From positions 62,001 through 126,000 of the forward strand of contig NZ_FQUS01000005.1 of assembly GCF_900129315.1 (NCBI RefSeq): a DNA stretch of 64,000 bases. Direction: 5' to 3'. This document shows, piece by piece, positions 63,272 to 64,000 of the stretch. The notes below the pieces were generated by a model. That model had not been told where the DNA came from, did not search any database, and worked only from the letters and a program-made list of their open reading frames with translations. Position 1 is the first letter of the stretch. Each line of letters starts with the position of its first letter. The translations under genes were made by a program, and so were the position numbers. This stretch comes from Fodinibius roseus (GTDB lineage: Bacteria > Bacteroidota > Rhodothermia > Balneolales > Balneolaceae).

Positions 63272-64000
63272 ATGAATATGACAAGTACATACAGCAAATG
63301 GTTAGTACTGATTATCATAGTAGGCTTTTTGGTCAGCTGTGATGAGGATCTGACAAAAACCAATATCAATCCGAATGGCGTGAGTCCGGAGTCGGCGAAT
63401 GCCAGCCTGCTGCTCCCGAACTTAATGCGTGATTTTGCGCGCGAGTATACCGAGCTCGGAGAGGGGCATATTGCAGGGGTCGTTCAGCATATGCAGGAAG
63501 ATGCCTGGAATGAGGAGTATAACGACTATGACTGGGAACCCAGGGACTGGGATAATTACTATAACATGCTTCGTAATAATCAGTTCGTGTATGAAAAATC
63601 TGTAGAGCAGGAACAGGAAGCTCTGCAGGCTATCTCTTTGACCATGAAAAGCCTGATATTTGGTCATATAACGGACCTCTGGGGCGATGCACCATACTCA
63701 GAGGCTTTAAAAGTTAGTGATGATGATCCCGTTTTAACACCTGTATTTGACAGCCAGGAAGACATTTATCTCGGAGTGATCGAAGACCTCAAAGAGGCAG
63801 CGTCGCTGTTTGATTCCGGAGCCGCATTGGGGAATACGGATGCGGACCTCTTTTTTGGAGGTAATATGGAAAAATGGCACAAGTTTGCCCATTCCCTGAT
63901 CCTGCGATATTCCCTGAGGATATCGGAAAAGCTTCCCGATCTCGCCCGGGATAATATCCGGGAAGTCTATCAAAGCGGAATATATCTGGGAAGTGTAAGT
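63272..64000 (+). CDS. SusD/RagB-family glycan-binding lipoprotein (pair 2), 3' end outside window
   Basis: ATG at 63272; 243 codons open to the last base of the window, so the gene continues beyond it. Signal peptide ending LVSC (Cys23), then DEDLTKTNINPNGVSPESAN. Internal QHMQEDAWNEEYNDYDWEPR and DNYYNMLRNNQ match the first SusD (QHTQKDAW, DWGPRDWGNYYSMLRNN), and DLWGDAPYSEAL matches DLWGDAPYGNAL. It caps the SusC at 59880. Confidence 0.92.
   Translation, partial: MNMTSTYSKWLVLIIIVGFLVSCDEDLTKTNINPNGVSPESANASLLLPNLMRDFAREYTELGEGHIAGVVQHMQEDAWNEEYNDYDWEPRDWDNYYNMLRNNQFVYEKSVEQEQEALQAISLTMKSLIFGHITDLWGDAPYSEALKVSDDDPVLTPVFDSQEDIYLGVIEDLKEAASLFDSGAALGNTDADLFFGGNMEKWHKFAHSLILRYSLRISEKLPDLARDNIREVYQSGIYLGSVS

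Noticed and set aside
1-64000. CRISPR array, tRNA/rRNA genes, insertion sequences
   Set aside because: No regularly spaced direct repeats of CRISPR type, no cloverleaf, no transposase frame was found on either strand.

Overview
The window reads as a chromosomal segment of a Balneolota/Rhodothermota-type member of the Bacteroidota superphylum (a Fodinibius- or Balneola-like halophile is a reasonable guess; no rRNA or other decisive marker is present). Grounds: a ~2400-residue SprA (outer-membrane translocon of type IX secretion), two SusC/SusD pairs, paired LptF/LptG, no strong Shine-Dalgarno sequences, several TAnnTTTG -7 promoter matches, and acidic proteins.

Layout. 1-7.5 kb is housekeeping: the end of a sigma-54 activator, folD, two small unknown genes, guaB, and lptF-lptG on the minus strand. 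7.7-14.9 kb is sprA, followed by a cluster of hairpins ending in a terminator. 15.3-21.2 kb: rsmI-lnt (minus), a VOC protein, grpE-dnaJ, and an ATP-grasp enzyme. 21.4-30.0 kb is a minus-strand metal-efflux cluster: a His/Cys exported protein, czcC, czcB, czcA, a 38-residue stub of a PII-like regulator, a methyltransferase and a CDF transporter; the last two are visibly more AT-rich. 30.2-39.1 kb is mixed: a one-heme propeller lipoprotein, a Fur-family regulator, a long-chain acyl-CoA ligase, a four-helix membrane protein, a cysteine desulfurase and pgk.

39.6-64.0 kb is the accessory highlight: an all-plus-strand glycan utilisation region with two related SusC/SusD pairs. Both are preceded by the same conserved ~107-nt leader. 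Between them lie a PqaA-type hydrolase, a GH20/GH67-like glycosidase, a propeller plus alpha/alpha-barrel protein, a NagX-type membrane acetyltransferase, a ChbG/YdjC deacetylase, a sialidase-like lipoprotein, a multi-pass membrane protein of unknown function, a purple-acid-type phosphatase and a sulfatase. Together these suggest import and dismantling of a sulfated and/or acidic amino-sugar glycan. No classical PUL regulator (SusR, HTCS, ECF sigma/anti-sigma) lies in the visible part. A short zone at 57.9-59.7 kb shows decay: an in-frame stop before a PA14-like fragment, an orphan lipoprotein leader, and a sulfatase broken by a one-base shift in a C6 tract.

Intergenic regions carry dispersed repeats (near 3.0, 4.8, 21.2, 37.5 and 39.4 kb) and several hairpins. 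No tRNA, rRNA, CRISPR array, insertion sequence or transposase was found.
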